Assembly (NCBI RefSeq): GCF_018812025.1
Contig: NC_063062.1
Coordinates: forward strand, 866,754-930,753
Direction of reading: 5' to 3'
DNA: 64,000 nt
Source: Megalobrama amblycephala
Lineage: Eukaryota > Chordata > Actinopteri > Cypriniformes > Xenocyprididae
The notes under the pieces were generated by a model. It was not told the origin of the DNA. It did not search any database and saw only the letters and a list, made by a program, of their open reading frames with translations. A program made the position numbers and the translations under genes. Shown piece by piece: positions 41,544 to 56,600 of the stretch (position 1 is its first letter; every line of letters begins with the position of its first letter).

Positions 41544-44500
41544 TAAACAGATACAAGAAAAACAACAAGTACAAAATAAACACTTATTAAATTTTTTCAA
41601 ATTTCCATGAATTCTTTTAACAACATTGAAATGTAAAAGAGTCAGTATTGCAGAAGTATTTCAGGTCACTATTTCTTTTCTCATTCACATTTTCTCCACG
41701 TTTAATCAGCTTCAGAGTTTATAGTTCCTGTGGTGTGACAAATTACAGTGTTGCATTTAGTCTTTCAAATAATATTAAATCTGCATGTGTAATAATTACA
41801 AAAGAATGAACAACTGTGGTTTAAAATGATGAGGTTTAGACACACTGTCAACTTACTAAAAGTATTTCATGTCATTTATCCAAATGCTATTTTTAGGGAT
41901 GCATGATATATCGGCCACCATATCAGTATTGGCCAATATATATTCATTTTTAATGTTATCATTATCGGCCCAATAAGAAAATTTGTCCGATTATATTAAA
42001 GCTGATAAATAATGGATTATTATTTATCACTTTAGATGTGCACTGTCTGCCATGATGGTTTTGAATTGCTTGAAATATGATTGAAATCAAGTCAAGTCTG
42101 TCATATAGACTACATAATATTATAATGCGGGACATGACTTTTAATGATGAGACTGTAATCAGGCGCTCAAAAATTTGAATTTAGATTTTTCAGCCAATAT
42201 ATCGGTTATCGGCTTTCAAATATAAAGAATTATCGGTTATCGATATCAACCAAAATGTTCATATCGCTGCATCCCTAACTATTTTTCATGTATTATTTTG
42301 AGGGAATGCATGCACATAAAGACATCAGACAGACATATGCAATGCTCAGTTATTCATAAAAGCTGTTGATTGTAACTTTGTTTCATGCATTGATGATGCT
42401 TTCTGTATATTTTTTATTGAATATGTGAATAACTCATATTGTGTGTGTGTGTTTGAGGTATGGTGCTGGTCCGGACAGAGATGGGTCAGCTGGTGATGGT
42501 TCCTCAGCAGGCTCTGGCTCAGGCTCAGGCCCAGAACAGCATCTCACCGCGACCCTCCACGCCCACCAGCGTGGCCACCTTCAGGGTCACGACCCCGCAG
42601 GTACACCCCACACACACACCTGATGAATGTTCTAGAGCCGCTGACCACCCGTCTGATGACAGCTCTGCACTCACTGAAAGTGATTTCTTAAAGTGCTCCT
42701 ATTATACGATCTTAAAGGTTCCTAATTGTGTTTCTGAGGTCTCATGCATCACATGCATCAAAAAACACTTTCATTTTTCATCATTTATAATGCAGCATCA
42801 GCTCTTTTCTCTCAGTGTCTGAAACGGTTCGTTCAAAGATTCGGTCTCTCTAAACCCCGCCTTTCTGAGAGCTGCTCTGCTTTAATTGGTCAGACGTTCC
42901 AGTCTGTTATGATTGGTCAGAGATCAAACGCTCATTATCATATCTGAATCTCAGCTCTTGATACGAACAGGCGTCGGTCAATCTCATTAAAAAAGGATTT
43001 GCTTTGGCAGCAGAAAACAGCATCTTCTCGACAACACGAACCAAACTCTTCCAGTCTCAGATACAACTACAGTGATTGAGGGCGGGGCAAAGAGACGCTG
43101 TTCAGCCAATGACGATCACAGGCTGGCATTATGCAAATGAGTTCCAAACCTATGTAGGTTCAGAGACTGAATTATTGACGACTCGTTTCAACAGTTCAGA
43201 ATCGATTCTTTAATTTGAGAGACAAAAACTTCATTTATTTGCACTTTGATCAAATGCAGATTTTTCAAAAGTTTTGAATGTAATACTGTTTTAGCGAAGG
43301 CAATACTGCAAAATGTTTGTGTGTCACTGATAAAACTGAACACACTCCTCCACAATTAAAGATCCGTTTTCTTGCTTTTCCTGTTGTATTCTTAGACTGA
43401 AAATCAACATCATGCATTAATATAAACATCTCTCTTTTTTATTTACGAATGCATCTTTGGTGAAAGGAAAATATCATGATTTTCCAGTAATGTATGGATC
43501 TAGAGCAGGGTCACGACCCCCACCAGGGGTCACCAGAGGTCTCTCAGAGGTCACCAAGCACATTTGAACTAATTATGATCTCATTAGTAACTCTAATCAA
43601 ATCATCTGCGCAGTAAACACAGACAGTGTCTTTTCTAGCTCAGTGAGATAGAAGCTACTGCTGTGCAAAAGTTTATTTCTCTGTGAAAATGTGATGATTG
43701 TTATCAAGATAATGACACAAAACAGTGAAAGTGAGTGATAATAATCATATTGTGATCACATTGTGGTTCTCAGAGTCTCGGTAAAGATGAAAAGCAGGTA
43801 ATTTGATGAGATCATAATAATCTGTGCACATGTGTCTGTGAAATTCAAGGACATTCAAACTCTATTTTGGGTGCAGTGAGATTTTCAGATAATGCATTTA
43901 TTGATTTATCCATCAGTCCATCCAGTTGCTTCACAATTTAGATTAACAATTTAAATCAAGATTAAGCTCTTAAGCATCAGGCATCACTGCTGACATCTAG
44001 TGGCGCGCTTTAGTAATTACAACCTGAGGTCAGCTTTAGACCTGAAACTGATGAAGCTTTTCAGTCACACTTAAAATTCATTTATTTCTTCTCATGGTTG
44101 CAGATTTAATAATACTCTTTCTTCAGTGTTGTGTAAATTAAACACTATGTTATCTGTTTTGATGATTTATGTTAAACACGTCCCTTATTCACAGTGTTAG
44201 TCTATCAAACATAAATAAGTCCACAAGATATTCTCTGCTGTTTTTCTGTTCACATATTAATATCCATGTGCAGAATATTCCAGCCAGTAAAGTTGATTTA
44301 AAACTAAATTTGAAGTGTATTTTTTCTTTCTATAGTAGTTGGTCATACTAAGACCATATAATTATTGTACATTATAATTATTTTATATGTATGTAAGCAT
44401 GGATATATTTATTTGAGCTGAATTTACAGTAAACGGCCACATGAGGGCAGCAGCCATTCTGTGTTTTCCTATTGTTTTATTACTATGTTATTAATTTTTG

Positions 44501-47500
44501 TATTTCTTTTGTTAAATTATGCAATATTTTACTAATAAGCAATGGCTATAATTATGGCTTATGATATAATCATAGTTTGTATAATATAATGGAGTGCCAG
44601 TGTGTCAGTGTAATGTTCACTCATGGCCACCAGATGGCGCCAGACACTCGGATTTATCAGTGGCTCTATGTTTGAACTCAACACTGATGTTAATAATAAA
44701 TCAGGCCATTCAAAAGTTTTTAAAACTGTGCAAATAAGAAAACATTTCATTTCTAATATTTAGCAAATTAATATGTTTTTACATTACATTAACATTCATG
44801 CATTTAGATGTGACTTGCAACATAAGCAATTTGTCACAGAGCCAGAACATAATAAATGTTTATTAGAAAGATAGATTAGGAAACAAGACAGATGAGAGGA
44901 GAAATGCAGAGAAAATAAAGATTTTTTTTTTTTTTTTTTTTACAATCAACCATTAAATTAAAATTGCATGCTTATATTTTGTTTTTGTAGATCTAAACAC
45001 ACTATATAGTTATTTTGGCTTGATCTACTATTTAAGCTAATTAGTTAAACGAATGATCAAAACGATGAAAAGTCCTATAGACTTTCATTGAGGGGGTCAA
45101 AACATTTGTACATTAAGACTTACAGAGTATTTCAGCTGTCTATCACTAGAAAAGCTTGATGACTCTTATAGGACAACATGCTAAAGGTGCGTTCAACTCC
45201 TCCTGGGAAGTTCGTATTTACAAGGTGGGAAGTCGTGTTTACGACGGTGTGTTCAAGTCACTTTTGTCGGAGTATGATGGTGTTGTGCCTTCTCTAAATT
45301 AATTACACAAAATAACATCACTTGTACAGCAAATGTAGAGCAAAGAATGTGCATTGGTTGTGTGTTGCTTTTTTATGTTTTTAATTAATTTATGAAGCCA
45401 TTGTAAACTTTATCGTTTCATATTATATTGTTATATTATGATGCTATCATATTTTTTTGCTGGGAATCAGCTTACTTCGTTGTAAATAGAAAAGCCTGAC
45501 AATGTCACTGCTAAATACCTATTGTATTACCTAAGTATTGCATTTATACACTATACACTATACACTTATACACTATACACTATGCACTTATACACTATAC
45601 ATTATACACTATACACTATGCACTTATACACTATACACTATACACTTATACACTATACACTATGCACTTATACACTATACATTATACACAATACACTATG
45701 CACTTATACACTATGCACTTATACACTATGCACTTATACACTATGCTCTATGCACTTATACACTATGCACTTATACTCTATGCTCTATGCACTTATACAC
45801 TACATTATACACTATGCTCTATGCACTTATACACTATGCTCTATGCACTTATACACTACATTATACACTATACACTATGCACTTAAACACTATACACTAT
45901 GCACTTATACACTATACACTATTCACTTATACACTATACACTATGCACTTATACACTATACACTATTCACTTATACACTATGCACTTATACACTATGCAC
46001 TCATCCATGTAGTGCGTGAATTGTATAAGGTTATTTTGTCATTTAACATCGGAGTCTGACAGCCCCTTCCCCTTTGCTACGTAATTACAGCTGCGACAGT
46101 TGAGTGCATGAAGTGCCCAACATTCCACACTTCATTTTTTCCATTAATTTAGTGCATCATTCATCCGGGTATTTAAGTGCACTTTTTCTTTTTGGAATTT
46201 TCAGTGTGAACGCACTACTTGCACTATTTATACTTAAAAACGTCATAGAAAAGTGCATAAATATGCAAATTGGGTTAGCAACAGGTTAGCAACATGTTAA
46301 AATATGTTAGCATCCTGGTAAATCATGCTAGCAACATGCTAATTCATGCTAGCAATAAATTAAAACATGTTAACATCGCCAATTCAAACTAGCAATGTAT
46401 TAAACCATGTTAACATGTTTAATCATGTCACCAATATGCTAACTCATGGTAGCATTGTGTTAAATCATGTTAGCATCATGGTAACAAAATGCTAATAAAG
46501 CTAGCAAACTGTTAAAATATGCTAGCAATGTGTTAAATCATGTTAGCAACATGCTAACTCATGCTAGCATTGTGCTTAATCATGCAAACAATATGCTAAT
46601 CATGCTAGCAAACCTGTTAAAACATACTAGCAATGTGTTAAATTATGTTAACAAGATAGCGATAGGTTAACAACATGCTTATCATGCTAACAAAGTTTTA
46701 ACATGTTAATCATGTTAGCAATATGCTAGCAATATGCAAATCATGTTAACCTGTTAATAACATACTAATCATGTTAGCAAAACATGTTTTGTATTAAACA
46801 TTGTATTAAACCACGTTAGCAATATGCTAAAACATGCTAGCAATGTATTAAATCATGTTAGCAACATGTTAAAACATGCTAAATTGTGATAAATCATGCT
46901 AGCAAAAAAATGCTAATCATGCTACCAACATGTTAGATCATGCTATCAACATGCTAATTATGTTAAAACATGTTAAAATATGTTAACAATGTGTTAAATC
47001 ATGTTAACCACATGTTAAAACATGCTAGCAATGTGTTAAATCATGTTAACAACATGCTAAAACATGTTAACATTGTATTAAACCATGTTAGCAAAATGTT
47101 TAAAAAATGCTAGCAATGTACTAAATCATGTTAGCAAAATTTTAAAACATGCTAAATTATGTTAAACAACATGCAAATCATGTTAACAACATGCTAAAAC
47201 ACGTTAGTAACATTATTTGACTTTTTCTCAATAAAACCTTCAAACTTCAAGCATTTCTAAGTCTTAAACTTTCAGACCTGGATTTGTCAAGCCAACATTA
47301 AAGTTTGTCATCAAACTTTACTCATCTAATTTTAGATGTCACTCTTCATACAGTAGTTAAAGCTTACCACAGTAATTATAGTTTCAGCCAAAATAGTTCC
47401 AGTTATTATTACTACAGTAAAATCCTTTTAATGGCAGTAATATGCCTACTTGTTACCACAGTTTTACTGTAGTAATTTAGCAATAATTCTCAATAAAGTA

Positions 47501-50500
47501 TTATTACAGTAGCAGAAACTGCTCACTGCGGTAATGTTTTTCCCTGATAAACTCTGTTAAGGACAGTCAGTGTAGCGTTTATGAGGTGAGGGTTTATATT
47601 CCCCAGCGTCTCCCTTCATCCTGCTGTCAGTCATTCTGCAGTTCTCTGCGAGCGGAAGACGTTCCTCTTTCCCTCCGAATGCGTTTAATCATTTATCCTC
47701 CAACTGCCTGAGCGCTTTAAAAGCCAACTCAACTTTCAGTGTGAAGCGAGAGACTCGTTCTGATGGCATCGCCGTCAGTGTGCGTGTGCGCGGCCGCGAG
47801 CTCTTCCGTGTCTCGGGCTCTGCTCTCTCTCTCTCTGTAGGGGCCCAGAGACGAGCATCTGCCCTCGTCATCTCCTCCCGGTGAATCCTCAGAGCTGTTA
47901 AACTCTGGCTCAGTTTAACAGAGTCCTCTCCTCTCTGTGTTTAGTCTCTCTCAGTGTAGCGCTGTCCCTCAATGGAGGGATTTAACGCGTTTTCCCTCTA
48001 AACAAGTGATCTTGAGTCTGTTTTAGCATATGATCGATTGTGGTGAGGGATGTTTGACATTCAGGGTTGAAGTGAGTTGAACTCTTTTTAAATTCCTGGT
48101 ACCATTTAATCTGCTCATCTCTCCAGGATGTCTGACCCCATAGATGTCCACTGTAAGTTCATTATTGCAAACATGATCCCCTCGCCCAAGACAACTGTTA
48201 TAATCAACATTATGCCATAAATTCTGTTGAAAGAATGTCTAGTTCAGTCATGAAACTCTAGAGGGCGCCTTTACATGCAATATGCAAGCAATCACATTAT
48301 TACCTCATGGCGCAAGCTGATTGGCCTCTGCAGCCAATAAGATTGTTTGTTCAACATTTAAATAGTCTGGTTCATTGTATGCTGTAAACTAGTCCTTCAG
48401 CGCATGCTAGCAAAGTGCTAGTCGATTTTAGCAATAGGCTAGCAAAATGCTAAAAGATGCTAGCAACCTGTTAAATCATGCTAACAACGTGCTAACAACA
48501 TGCTAATTCATGTTAGCATTGTGATAAAACATGCTAGCTACATTTTAACAACATGATAATAATGCTAACAACCAGCTAAAACATGCTAACACAGTGTTAA
48601 ATCAAATTAGCAACATGTCAGCAATAGGTTAGCATAATGCTAATTATGTTAATAATATGCTAACAACATGCTAATCATTGTAACAACATGTTAGCAAACC
48701 TGTTAAATCATGTTAGCAACATGTTAACAACATGCTAATCATGGTAACAATCAGCTAAAACATGATAACACTGTGTTAAAGGGATAGTTCACCCAAAAAT
48801 GAAAATTTGATGTTTATCTGCTTACCCCCAGTGCATCCAAGATGTAGGTGACTTTTTTTCTTCAATTGAACGCAAATTATGATTTTTAACTGCAACCGCT
48901 GCCGTCTGTCAGTCAAATAATAGCAGTAGATGGGAACTTCAACTATAACAGTAAATAAAACTTGCTTAGACAAATCAAAATTAAAACCTGCGGCTCGTGA
49001 CGACACATTAATGTCCTAAGACACGAAACGATCTGTTTGTGCGAGAAACCGAACAGTATTTATATCATTTTTTACCTCTAATACACCACTATGTCCAACT
49101 TCGTTCAGCTTCCTGTTAGTGAGGTCAAAAAACGCGTTCTGGTGACGGAAGTGATGTCTCGCCCATATACTTCAATGAGCGCGAGACATCACTTCCGTTG
49201 TCAGAGCGCGATCAGACCTCACTAGCCGGAAGCTGAACGAAGTTGGACATAGTGGTGTATTAGAGGTAAAAAATGATATAAATACTGTTCGGTTTCTCGC
49301 ACAAACCGATCGTTTCGTGTCTTAGGACATCAATGTGCCGTCACGAGCCGCAGGGTTTAATTTGGATTTGTCTATGGAAGTTTTTTTGACTCTTATTGTT
49401 CAAGTTCCCAATCACTGCTATTATTTGACTGACAGACGGCAGCGGTTGCAGTTAAAAATCATAATTTGCGTTCGACTGAAGAAAAAAAGTCATCTACATC
49501 TTGGATGCCCTGGGGGTAAGCAGATAAACATCAAATTTTCATTTTTGGGTGAACTATCCCTTTAAATCATATTAGCAACAAGTTAGCAATAAGCTAGCAA
49601 CATGCTAATCATGTCAAATGTTATCAAAATGCTAATTATGTTAATATGTTAGCAACATGCTAATCATTGTAACAACATATTAGCAACATGCTAATCATGT
49701 CAGCAATATGCTAACAGATGCTAGCAACCTGTTAAATAATGCTGGCAACGTGATAAAAAATGCTAGCTACATGTTATCAACATGCAAATCATAATAACAA
49801 CCAGCTGAAAATGTTAACACTGTGTTAAATCAAACGAGCAACATGTTAGCAAAATGTTACCAACATGCTAATCATGTAAAATGTTACCAACATGCTAATT
49901 ATGTTAATAATATTTTATCAACATGTTAATCACTGCAACAACATGTTAACAAAATGCTAATCATGCTAGCAAACATGCTAAAAGATGTTAGCAACCTGTT
50001 AAATCATGGTAGCAATGTGCTAGCAAAATGTTAGCTCATGCTAGCTTTATGTTAAAACATACTGTTAAAACATACTAGCAACAATCTAACAACCAGCTAA
50101 AACATGTTAACACTGTTAAATCATATAAGAAAAATGTTAGCAAAAGGCTAGCAACATGCTAATCATGTAAAATATTAGCCAAATGGTAATTATGTTAATA
50201 ATATGTTACCAACTTGGTAATCATTGCAACAACATGCTAAAAGATGCTAGCAGCCTGTTAAATCATGCTGGCAATGTGCTAGCAAAATGCTAATTCATGT
50301 TAGCAATGTGCTAAAACGTTAACAATGTGCCAATTCAAGCTATCAATGTATTAAATCATGTTAACATGTTAAATCATGTCAGTAAAATGTTAACTCATGC
50401 TAGCATTGTACTAAATCATGTTAACAACCTGCTAAACCATATTAGCATTGTTAAATCATATTAGCAAAACATGTTAATAACAGGCTAGCAAAATGCTAAT

Positions 50501-53500
50501 CATCTTAACAACATGTAAATAATGCTAACAAAATGCTAGCAACATACTAAATCATGTTAGCAGCATGTTAACAGGCTAGCAACATGTTAATAACGCTAAC
50601 AATATGATAACAACATGGTAATCATGCTATCAACGTGTTAAATCTGCAAGCAATCACATCATTACCACACGGCACAAGCTGATTGGCCTCTGCTGATCCT
50701 GCAGCCATTGAGATTGCTTGCTCAACATTTAAATAGTCTGGTTCAGTGTTTGCTGTAAACTAGAGTTCCTCTGAACCCCTCCACCTCCCCAGCTCCACCT
50801 GCCTAGATCTGCTTAGGATTAATGTCTGTCTATTTATACAGCAGCAGCAGATCTTACATACTCGCAGCAGCGTGTCTGTGTATCTGTTAGCCGCAGCAAC
50901 TCCATACTTGCTCTACAGCAGCAGCATAGTGACCAAATATATTCACCATATTCCATTACATGCTAAAATTATTCCACGATTGAAATTTTAACATGTACTC
51001 ATAATGTTCCTATAATGCAGCCTGAAGACAACACTGAAGAAATAAGCATGTGACTCTGTGTCTAACGAAACTCTTTCAAAGCTCCAGTGTCATGAAGTTA
51101 CTCACCCACAAGCGCTCTGTTTTTCAAATCCTATGATTTAACTTTTCCTCTGTAATCCTCTCTGTATTTCCCCCTCTTTTCTTTGTTCTCTTTCTCTTGC
51201 TCCTCTCCTCCCTGCAGTCTCCTGTTAGCACTCCGGCGATTCGTCCCGCTCCTGCGGCTCAAACTAAACTGGTCCAGTCCAGTTCACCGAGTGTCGCGGC
51301 CCAGACCAGCACTGCAACCGGCCCCGCTGTGAGCACCTGCCCTGTCCCGTCTCTCTCTCTCTCTCTGTCTCTCTCTCTCTTTTTCTCTCTCTCTTTCTTT
51401 CTCTTTCTCTTTGTCTCATCTGCATCAGTTGCTTTTATTTTTATATAAGCATTAAGATGGTAGAAATGACTGCTGTGTCTGACCATAGAGTTTCAGAGGA
51501 GATTTATAAATGTAATGCATTACAAAATTCTGTTTTAAAATTTAATTTAAATTTTTACAAACGAATCAATAAGATACAAGAGGCAGCACTGTATATTAAG
51601 AATATTATTACAAATTTAGAAGACAAAATTTTCCACAAAAACTTTATTTTATTAATAAAATTATCATCTTCCGCTAATACAGCGGCACTCAATAGGGGGC
51701 CTCGGCAAGCATCCAAGACTTTTCAAGATGACTTAAAATGATTTGAAATAAGACAAAACAATAAAAGAGCCTAAAATCAAGATGCAAGCTGACATTATAT
51801 TTCTTTATTTTAATTGGTTCCCTCAACAACCGTCACTTATTAAAGTGACAACATATATAAAACCTGATTATATGAGTGCATTTTAGACCTGAAAAGTCAT
51901 AGAAATTAATAAAATCATTTTAAAAGCATTTCATAATCAAAGCATTCACCGCACTCTCCCAGCTAATTAGGTGCTGAGACCTATATTTCAATTTAAAAAT
52001 ATAAAAATGTTCTGCACACAGAAGCAGTTTAATCATGAAACACGGGAGATAATGATAACAAACGTTTCGGCTCTTCACCTTCGTCAGTGTAACAATTTCA
52101 CTCATTCTCAGTAATAATATAGAAAATGCGCTATAAGTCCTCAGGTGATCATGATCATAATTAAAGTGTAATTACAGCATATAATTAAATTTAATTTATA
52201 ATTTGTTACGATATATTTATTTGCGTCATTCACATAGGACGTGTTTTCACATTCATCAACTTTTTTTTTAAAAGCTGTGATTTTTATTAACATTTATTCT
52301 TTAAAATAAATATTATTTTAATTTAAAAAATTGAATTAATAATTTACAACAAAAGCATTTTATAACAAATACAAATTTTTCTAAATATTTTATTGGGTAG
52401 AAATTGCTATTTCAGTAAGAAATCATTTTAAAAACAAATGTAATCATGACATTTAATGACAAATGTAATCATGAATGACTAGAAATGTCATGTAAATTAA
52501 GTGGTAATAAAAAATGTAAAGCCTGAAAAACATTCAGATATTTAAACTTCTGGAATTATGTAATTTGATTATTTTATTTATTTATAATTTTTTAATGTAA
52601 TTATTTAAATATATTGCCACTGCTGTAGCTTCTATAAATGGAAAAGTTTGAAAATGAGCAGCTTTGTCATTACAGCAGAAGTAACAGAAACATTTTGGTC
52701 AAAAAGGTTGAGAACCGCTGGGCTTATGCTAATCCTAACATGTAAAATAAGGTGAATATTTGGTCTCTAAGGGTGTTTTTGTGAGATTTAGCACAAGTGG
52801 ATCACTGTAGGGACTGATCAGTCTTATTTGCATGTAAATCTACTCCTGTGCTTATCAATAAAGTCTTAATTTCTTGTAGATTTCTTTTCAAGCACTCTTA
52901 AAAATAAAGGCATAGAAGAACCATATGTGCTTCCCAAAAGAACCTTCCAGTGAACAGTTCTTAAAAGAACCAGTTTTTCTTAGTGTGAAGAACATTTTAA
53001 AACTCTAAAGAACCTTTTTTCCACTATAAAGAGCCTTTTGTGCAATCGAAAAGTTCCATTGGTGTTCACGGAATCATAGATGCCGATTTAGAACCTTTAA
53101 TTTTAAGAGTGTAAAGACAAAGAACAGACAGCGAGCGAACTTTGAGTTGTCAGGTGCAGCGATCACGTGATCCAAGTTCTTCTCCTCCTCCATCTGTCTC
53201 TCTCTCTCTCTTCGCTCCTGTCGTCCTGCGCTCTCTCGGGACACGCGATGTGACAGGGCGCGCTGTGGCCGTCTCTCCTGTTCTCTGTGGCCTTGCTGGC
53301 AGGCAGACGTCAGCTTGTGTTTATCTCTGTGTCTCTGTTCCTTCCTCCTCTAGAAGGCCCCTGTGGCAGCCGCCGTGGCAGTGACAGCTCCCCAGCAGGT
53401 CCAGCCGGCCTTGGGCCCCCAGGGGCCCCTCACTCAGATGCCACTGGCCCCGCAGAGCGCAGCCGCCCCGGCCCCCGGAGCTCCGGTTGTCTCCCAGGTC

Positions 53501-53628
53501 TGTGTGCCCTCCCGTATCGAAGTTTCTCTCTCTCTTTATCTTTTCTTTTTCTCAGCTCAACTGAGTGACTGTTGGACCCCTCAAGCATCCCTGGTTAACT
53601 GTCAGGACTTGGTTAAGCGCCACCCAAA

Positions 53629-53677
<49 letters not shown>

Positions 53678-56600
53678 GCTGCAAGCAGACACCAGGGTAA
53701 CACATCTGGATGAAAAAAACACACACACAAATATGAACAAACACACAAGTGGCAGTGCCAGCCTATAGACATCTGGGCATCACATCTGCACTCACATACA
53801 CACATATACACTACTGTTCAAAAGTTTTTGGGGTATTTTTTAATGTTTTTGAAACATTACAATCTCTTCTGCTCACCAAAGCTGTATTTATTTGATCAAA
53901 AATACAGTAAAAATAGTGAAATATTATTACAATTTAAAATAGCTGTTTTCTATGTGAATATATTGTAAAATGTAATTTATTCCTGTGATCAAAGTTGAAT
54001 TTTCAGCATCATTACTCCAGTCTTCAGCGTCACATGATCCTTCAGAAATCATTCTAATATGATGATTTGCTGCTCAAGAAACATTTATGATTATTATCAA
54101 TGTTGAAAACAGTTCATATTTTTGAGGAAACCGTGATTTTTCAGGATTCTATGATGAACAGAAAGTTCAAAAGAGCAGCATTTATTTGAAATAATAGAAA
54201 TATTTTGTAACATTATAAATGTCTTTACTGTCACTTTTGATCAATTTAAAGGGTTAGTTTACCAAAAAATGAAAATAATATCATTTATTACTCACCCTCA
54301 TGCCGTCCCACACCCATAATAATCTTTGGAGTGCAAATTAAGATATTTTTGATGAAATCTGCATAGGGAGCAATGACATTTCCTCTTTCAAGATCCATAA
54401 AGGTTTTAAAAACATATTTAAATCAGTTCATGTGAGTACAGTGGTTCAATATTAATATTATAAAGCCACGAGAATATTTTTGGTGCGCCAAAAAAACAAA
54501 ATAACGACTTATTTAGTGATGGCCGATTTCAAAACACTGCTTCAGGAAGCTTCGCAGCATAATGAATCAGCGTATCAAATCATGATTCGGATCACGTGTC
54601 AAACTGCCAACGGCTTAAATCACGTGACTTTGGCGCTCCGAACCGCTGATTCGATACGCTGATTCATAACGCTCCGAAGCTTCCTGAAGCAATGTTTTGA
54701 AATCGGCCATCACTATATAAGTCGTTATTTTGTTTTTTTGGCACACCAAAAGTATTCTCGTGGCTTTATAATATTAATATTGAACCACTGTACTCACATG
54801 AACTGATTTAAATATGTTTTTAGTACATTAATGGATCTTGAGAGAGGAAATGTCATTGCTGGCTATGCAGGCCTCACTGAGCCATCGGATTTCAACAAAA
54901 TATCTCATTTTGCATTCCGAAGATTAACGAAGGTCTTACGGGTGTGGAACGACATGATGGTGAGTAATTAATGACAGAATTTTCATTTTTGGGTGAACTA
55001 ACCCTTTAATGCTTCCTTGATGAATGAAAGTATTAATTTCTTTCATGAAACACTTACTGGTCATATTTAACCCCAAAATTAAAAGGAAATTTAAGATATT
55101 AAGGTTTGCATAAAGAAAATAAAGCCTATTAATATGATTTGCATGGTGACATTATTTTCATTCTGTTCAATTTTTGGCATTTCCCTCCCAAATTCTCTTT
55201 AATGCAAAAAAAAAAAAATGCATTTTCAAAAAGTAATTTATATCAAATAATCATGCATTAATTAATTCAAGAATAATGAGAATTACAATAAAATTGAAAA
55301 AAAAAGAAAAAGTGTGCCAAATTTCGACCCCCTGCCAGATTATTACCCCCCTAGGTTAGGTTTAGGATTAGGTTTGGGGGAGGGGTTAGGATTAGGGGCG
55401 GGGTTAAAATTAGACAATCAGGTAGCGGCTTCAACGAGGGGGGTAATAATTTGGCAGGGGGATCGAAATTCAGCACAACACCGGATCCTTTACGATAATG
55501 AAGTCACAGTGTCACTTCTGAAAATAAGCTTCATTTTCTTTTGAATTTGTGGTGAAATGTGACCTAGAAATGTTTTAATGAGATCCACCCATTCATGTAT
55601 TATTTCAGTTCGGCGTAGTCATCAGGAAGATGATCAAGCGTAACACGCCACCAGCCTTAAAAAAGACTTTTGATTGACACATTCTCTAACCTCAAATGAT
55701 TGACGGTTTTGTAGCATTTAAATGGAATTTAGAGGATTTCATTAAAATACTTTATTTACCCGTGAGGGCTGATCACTGATTATGGCAACAAAAGCACAAC
55801 AGAGTGCGTCTGTGTGAGTCAGAACCGGATAAACTGTTTACTAACACGAGCAGCCGTCCAAATCCAGACTCACTGTTCGGCTCGGCCTGTGATGTGTCAT
55901 TATGAGGCTCGTCTAATTGAAAACGCACCATTCGACGTGTCTTTAAAACTAACAAACTGTCTGACTCCGCTCATCAGGAGATGCAGGAGAACGTGAAGAA
56001 GTGCAAGAACTTTTTGGCGACGCTGATCAAGCTGGCGTCCCATAATTCCCCTTCCCCAGAGACGTCTCGAAACGTGAAGGCGCTGGTGCAAGATTTACTG
56101 GTACGTGTGTCGGTTCTGCTCCAGAAACATCAGCTTTTCCTTGAAATGTTTGAGAAGGACCTTGTTTTGCATCCCCAATATAATCTCTGCTTTGGAAATG
56201 AATTTTGACTTTATCCTGCACTAATCATCTCCTCTTCCTGTAGTTTGCATGTGTTTTTCCCTGTACACACTCAAATCCAGCTGAACATCTGCTGTCGCTC
56301 CTCTCAGGATGCAAAGATCGATCCGGAGGAGTTCACCAGCCGGCTACAGTCCGAGCTGAAGTCGTCTCCGCAGCCTTACCTGGTCCCTTTCCTGAAGGTA
56401 CGTTAACACGCACGCGGCTCGCGTTCCTCGCGGTCAGGAGCCGGCAGGCATGTCACATCCTGCCCGGTCCGAGCTGGCACGCTAATGCGGCCGCGCTGTC
56501 ATGTGATGTTAGCTGGCTTACGTCAAAATCCTCCAGAAATAGACATCGGCGGCCTGCGGTGTCCTCACAGGGGTCTGGGACCTCAGCGAGATGTCTTTGA

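Larger units (their letters stand above)
38521..42457 (+). other. taf4 intron 1
   Basis: It contains a long palindromic Tc1/mariner-like MITE (38,917-40,136), a CCCAGC/GGGTTGTTTT palindromic element (about 40,975-41,436), a T homopolymer (about 41,504-41,538) and a small hAT MITE (41,894-42,277). No further exon is seen. Confidence 0.7.

Noticed and set aside
45522..46059. Frames of 165 and 173 codons rich in Tyr, His, Leu, Thr
   Set aside because: Translation of a minisatellite in several frames at once.
48776..49565. Two similar 76-codon frames on opposite strands (starting MSSRAAGFN and MPSRAAGFN)
   Set aside because: They are mirror translations of the two arms of a TTAA palindromic MITE, not a gene family.
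54480..54662. 60-codon frame in taf4 intron 4
   Set aside because: Inside a palindromic MITE arm.
55372..55400. Interstitial telomere array
   Set aside because: Only a few imperfect TTAGG(G)-like units; too short and irregular, and located within a MITE.
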